The notes beneath the pieces were generated by a model, which made no database searches, was not told where the DNA came from, and saw nothing but the letters and a program-made list of their open reading frames with translations. Source: Aquatica leii (lineage: Eukaryota; Arthropoda; Insecta; Coleoptera; Lampyridae). Taken from it: a stretch of 64,000 nucleotides of DNA. The stretch covers positions 95,530,806 through 95,594,805 of the forward strand of contig CM069434.1 of the NCBI GenBank assembly GCA_035610365.1, read 5' to 3'. Shown one piece after another: positions 59,640 through 64,000 of the stretch (position 1 is the stretch's first letter; the number at the start of each line of letters is the position of its first letter). The position numbers and the translations under genes were made by a program.

Positions 59640-62531
59640 AAGCGGCAGTTATTTAATGAGGAAAGCAACGGAAAACCACGTCAGTATTTTTAATCCCCAG
59701 GAAAATCTTTTCATGATTGAGAACACCAAAAAATTGACCCTCAGTAACCGGCAGCTCTTAAATGACCAGAGGGTGCTAAGAATCTCCGGCTCAATCATAA
59801 GGAAGATAACTACGTGGAATGTAAGGAGTTTATTTTCAAGCGGTAAAACGCAGAATACTATTAGAGAAATAAAAAGATTAAAAGTAGACATAGTTACTAT
59901 CAGTGAAATGCGATGGCCCAATACTGGATATTGTGTGATGAATCATCATCATGTTTATTATTCTGGTAACGATGATCACCGAAGAATTCAATAAATGTAT
60001 GAAAAGCTGGTTACTAATATCAGACAGAGTTATTCTAATCCAGCTCAATGCAAAACAGTTTTCACTAAACATAATCCAAGTCTATGCGCCAACCTGCGAC
60101 GCCACAGACGACGACATTGAGTTATTCTGCTCAGACATCAACAAAGTCAAGGAATACGTACAATCATCAGAAATCATTATTATTATAGGTAATTTTAATG
60201 CAAAAGTAGGATGCGGTAGAAGATCAAATATAGTGGGGGAGTTTGGTTTGGAAAATGCTAATGAACGAGAAGCCCGCCTAGTGCAATATTGTCAAGAGGA
60301 GGATTTTGTGATTATGAATACGTACTTCAAATTGCCACTTCGACCTCTATATACATAGACATCCATTGCAAACTGTAATGTAAGGAACCAAATTGTTTAC
60401 ATTCTTATAAACATAAAATATCGTAATTGTATAATGAGCGCAAAAACATATCCTGGTGCGGATGCTTACTCCGACCACAACTTAGTATTGACATCTATTA
60501 ACCTCAAGCTCAAACAATGTAATAAAAAACAACATCAAAACTAACATTGACATTAGCAAACTGCGAGACCCTACAACTTACAATGAAGTACAGTCAGCGC
60601 TTATTTCGAAGTTACAGAATTCAAACTGTAATGTTGACACAAATGTCGAAGACAAGCGGAACAACATCATGACAATAACTAAAAATGTAACATCAGAGCA
60701 ACTACAATCAAGCGGAAGACTAGAGGTAAAGCCGTAGATGACAGATACAATTTTAGATTTAATGAATTTAAAAAAGAATGGTAAAAAATATCGATTCAGA
60801 CAAATATCACACACTGCAAAAAATAATTCGTAACTAAATAGGGCAAGCAATGGTTGGCAACGGAGTGCAGAGAAATATCGGAGTTAGAACAAAAACATGA
60901 TTCCTTCAACTTACACAAGAAAGTGAAGCAGGCAGCAGGTGTACACAGGTTTAAAAGAAAGAGCATTCTAATAATTAGTACAGGGCAACTACTAACGTCA
61001 ACTGAACAAATTTAAAAGAATGGCATAGTTATATACAAACACTTTTCCACGATCAAAGAAGTGTTAATCGTAATATCAACAGCAATGAGGGTTTAGATAT
61101 CACAAGAGATGAAATAGTAAAGGCATTGGAATTAGCTAAAACTGGAAAAGCTCCCAGTCTAGATAAAATATACGTCGAAGTATTCACAGTTCTTAAGGAG
61201 CATAGTGTATTCTCTGTATTGCTAGATCTTTATAATGACATATACAAGACAGGACAGACTCCAGCTGTTTGGCTTAAATCGACCTTTGTAACATTGCCAA
61301 AAAACCTAGTGCAAAACATTGTAATCATTACAGGTTAATTAGTTTGATGAATCATGTTCTCAAGCTATTTCTCAAAATCATACACGCGCGAATTTATTGG
61401 AAATGTAAAGAAGAAATCAGCAAAACCCAATTCGGTTTCAGAAACGGGTTCGGTACATGTGAAGCTATGCTTCGTATGGAAGTTTTAATGCAGCGTTGTC
61501 GTGATGTGAACATCGATATTTTCACTTGCTTCATTGATTACAAAAAACCTTTTGATACTGTACAACACGATAAGCTTATTAAAATTCTTAAGGATGTGGG
61601 ATTAGATGGACGAGACATTTGTATAATAGCAAACGTGTATTGGAATCAGACTTCTGCAGTTCGTGTAGATAGCGATATCACTGAGATGCAAAAATCTTAA
61701 AAGGCGTCAAACCGGGCTGCATGCTATCACGGCTCCTCTTCAATTTGTACTCAGAAAGTATCTTCTGTAAAATTATGGAAGACAAATAGCTGCTGGACAA
61801 GAAGATTTACAGGTTTTACTTGACAGGATAGCTGTTAAAATTTCTGAAATTGAACTGAAACTGAACATAAAGAAGACGAAATTGATTGTTATTAGCAAAG
61901 ACAATAAACCCAATCATCCGTATGGTACTATAAAGGAAGGTAACGACATCATCAACATACAAATACTTTGGTTGTTGCTTAAACAAAAATTGGGACAACG
62001 GCCAAGAAATTAAATGCAGAATTGAACTACTAGGCAAGCATTCTTAAAACTGAGAAGAGTACTTACCAAGCGAGACATGACAATTTTATTAAGCTGTTAT
62101 GTGTTTAGCATTTTACGATATGGCATGGAAGTATGGACACTGACCGAAACAATGTGTAAAAAATTAGAAACTTTTGAAATGTAGATGTACAAAAAAATAA
62201 AAATTCCATGGACCGTCAAAAAATCAAACAAATATGTGCAATGAACAAACAAACAAAAGTTACCAATACCATCAAACAGCGGAAATTAAAATATTTGGGT
62301 CACATCCTGCGTAATAAAAAATACGACCTACCACAACTGATCATACAAGGTAAAATTAAAGAAGAAAGATCTAGAGGTAGGAGAAGGACAACGTGGTTGA
62401 AAAACCTACGACAGTGGTTCAGACTCAGCACAAGAACAATATTCAGAACCGTAGCAGATAAAATTAAAATCATGCAAATGGTCACCAACGTTCTCGAAGG
62501 ACATCGTACATAAAGAAGAAGAAGAAGAAGT
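59640..62531 (+). pseudogene. RTE-like LINE, nearly full length but broken
   Basis: Endonuclease: KITTWNVRSLFSSGKTQNTI, VDIVTISEMRWPN, YYSGNDDHRR, then in other frames LNIIQVYAPTCDATDDDIEL and IIIIGNFNAKVGCGRRSN. This is the exonuclease-endonuclease-phosphatase fold, with the usual GDFNAK Asp replaced by Asn. Reverse transcriptase: MELAKTGKAPSLDKI, VLKLFLKIIHARI, KTQFGFRNGFGTCEAML, DIFTCFIDYKKPFDTVQHDK, with later YADD lost. C-terminus: RKLKYLGHILRNKKYDLPQL and KEERSRGRRRTTWLKNLRQW. The 3' end is an (AAG)n run at about 62512-62531. The many stops make it inactive. Confidence 0.83.
62512..62531 (+). repeat. (AAG)n microsatellite tail of the LINE
   Basis: AAGAAG repeated at the 3' end of the RTE-like LINE, where such elements often end in a short simple repeat. 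Confidence 0.7.
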
Positions 62532-62754
62532 TTTTAAAATCAGTGAAAAATCAAAGGTGCGTTCTGGAAGAATAGGACTCTGTTATATGTTTTTTTTTTT
62601 ATTATAAAAAGCAAATTAAATTTTGCGCATAAAATACAAAGGATTGACTATAGACACGCCAAATTTACATAGAAAAAATAAAGCAAAAATAGTTTCCATA
62701 ACCTACACTAATCGTGTCTGTAATGGGATAGTATAAAACGAGTGTTGAAATGAC

Positions 62755-62825
62755 GAAAATTGTAACGCGAGTGAGTTTGCAATATACGAGCGTTACAAAA
62801 ACGAATTGTAACACGCTTTTTGTGC
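62755..62825. repeat. Short hairpin repeat around GTAACGC
   Basis: TTGTAACGCGAGTG and, 18 bases on, TACGAGCGTTACA face one another. A third, GTAACACGC, follows. This may be a MITE end. Weak. Confidence 0.4.
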
Positions 62826-62829
62826 TAGT

Positions 62830-64000
62830 TCAATTTCATTTTAACTTACGTTATTTGTTGACACTTAAATTATTATTACGATGATTTTAACGTTTACTAA
62901 ACTTAGTACATTAATTTGGCAATTGGTACTACCGACCGTATATATTACAAACACATAAACATCTCCAGTTTTAATAACTCAAAATTGCACTTTGTAACTT
63001 TATTTTTCAAAAAAAAAAAAAATAGTTTCACAAAGTAGGCTTTGTATAATGCGAAAAAAAAAAACAATTTTATTTTGCTTACTATTTTTTATTGTAGCTT
63101 TAGTCAAATAGTTCGTGAATATGATAGTTTTTACTTTTTTTTTTTGAATGTCATTCTAAAATAACTAATATTTTCATACGTATAATGTAAACGGGAGTAC
63201 AGCAATGTAAAACACTTTTTAATTAATTAACATTTTTTAAATAATAACTGTTTATTTAAATTTAATTAACAAAAATGATTCAATATTTTCATATTAATTA
63301 AAAACATTAAATTTATTTTTTTATGTCACTTTTGCAACGAAAAACAAAATCTGAGTTTCAATGATGAAGTATTTCGTTTTATGTGTTTTAACGTATGTGT
63401 ATTGAGTAATATTCAGTATAAATAATTATGTTATTAAATATAAAATCTTCATTTCATAGATTTTTAAAATTTATATTTCCTGTTCTCGTTTAATATTTTG
63501 TAGTTATGACATTAGTTTGCGAGCAGTGTCATTCTTTTTAAGGTGCTAAAAATAACGACTCCATACGTAATAATTAACGTATTTGATTACATTTCAAACG
63601 CTAAAATTTATTATCAGATATAATGACAAAAGAAAATTTTTATCGTGCGGTAACGATACAATAATTCAAAAAAAACATGTTGTGCTTTATCCTTCTGTTA
63701 CCAATTTGTTATAAACGAGCTGATTTATTGTTTATCATTATATTAAGATACATTTTAGTTTCTTTGTCACATATGTGTTTTAGAATTTGTAGTTTGTGAT
63801 TTCAAAACATGTTTTTGGTTAGACAACTTAATTTTGAGTTTGGTATTTACCAAATTGATTAATAATTATCTAGTTAAAAACATAGCATTCTTAATAATAT
63901 TATGTTTATAATCTATACTAGAACTGGGTTTAAATAGACAATACAAACATTTTACGTTAAAAAATTAATACGTTATAAATAACAATGTTTTGTTTTAAAT
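62830..64000. other. Intergenic, no recognised gene
   Basis: Very AT-rich with A and T runs. No coding block or repeat recognised up to the edge of the window. Confidence 0.5.

Noticed and set aside
1-64000. tRNA, rRNA, CRISPR array, bacterial operon structure
   Set aside because: None could be recognised; repeats present are eukaryotic transposon remnants, without regular spacers or RNA gene boxes.

Overview
This window looks like AT-rich nuclear DNA from an insect. Reasons: spliced genes with GT-AG introns, one intron of about 26.5 kb, and a mix of LINE, Penelope-like, Ty3/gypsy, Tc1/mariner, pogo, hAT and PIF/Harbinger remnants. The host gene is a Tbx20-class T-box gene (the H15/midline type of insects). 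The transposon mix and bulky introns would fit a beetle, but that is only a guess. No prokaryotic or organellar gene was seen.

Host gene (+ strand, from before the window to about 30.3 kb). Three coding exons are visible. Exon 1092-1365 holds the middle of the T-box, 27876-28111 the end of the T-box, and 29277-29838 the C-terminus and stop codon. The N-terminus and the first part of the T-box lie upstream of base 1. Splice phases agree at both visible junctions. The first visible intron (1366-27875) has filled with mobile elements: a Ty3/gypsy remnant, LINE pieces, a pogo-type transposase, a foldback element and a hAT-like element inserted inside a LINE. A GC-rich island about 0.75 kb before the second exon, with an exact RFX-type X-box, is the best regulatory candidate.

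Downstream (30.3-64 kb) I see no further host gene. In order: a hAT-type MITE, a pogo fragment, a mariner-type element with very long inverted repeats flanked by direct repeats, a Tc1-like transposase, a foldback element interrupted by a nearly intact PIF/Harbinger transposon (two genes), a LINE interrupted by an unclassified 2.64-kb insertion, an RTE-like LINE, a CAAGAC-rich hAT-like element interrupted by a 2-kb transposon with two-block inverted repeats and an unfamiliar protein, two Penelope-like fragments, a LINE RNase H scrap and a long RTE-like LINE.

Three insertions can be placed almost to the base because the interrupted sequence rejoins across a short target-site duplication: the hAT-like element at 21886-23241 (8 bp, CCAGAGGG), the unclassified insert at 44483-47122 (6 bp, GTCGTT) and the Harbinger element at 40422-43244 (TTA). 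The most interesting candidates are the 2.64-kb insert, the two-block-TIR transposon at 50891-52946, and the foldback family with 15-16 bp flanking repeats. All gene calls come from reading translations by eye; no database search was possible.
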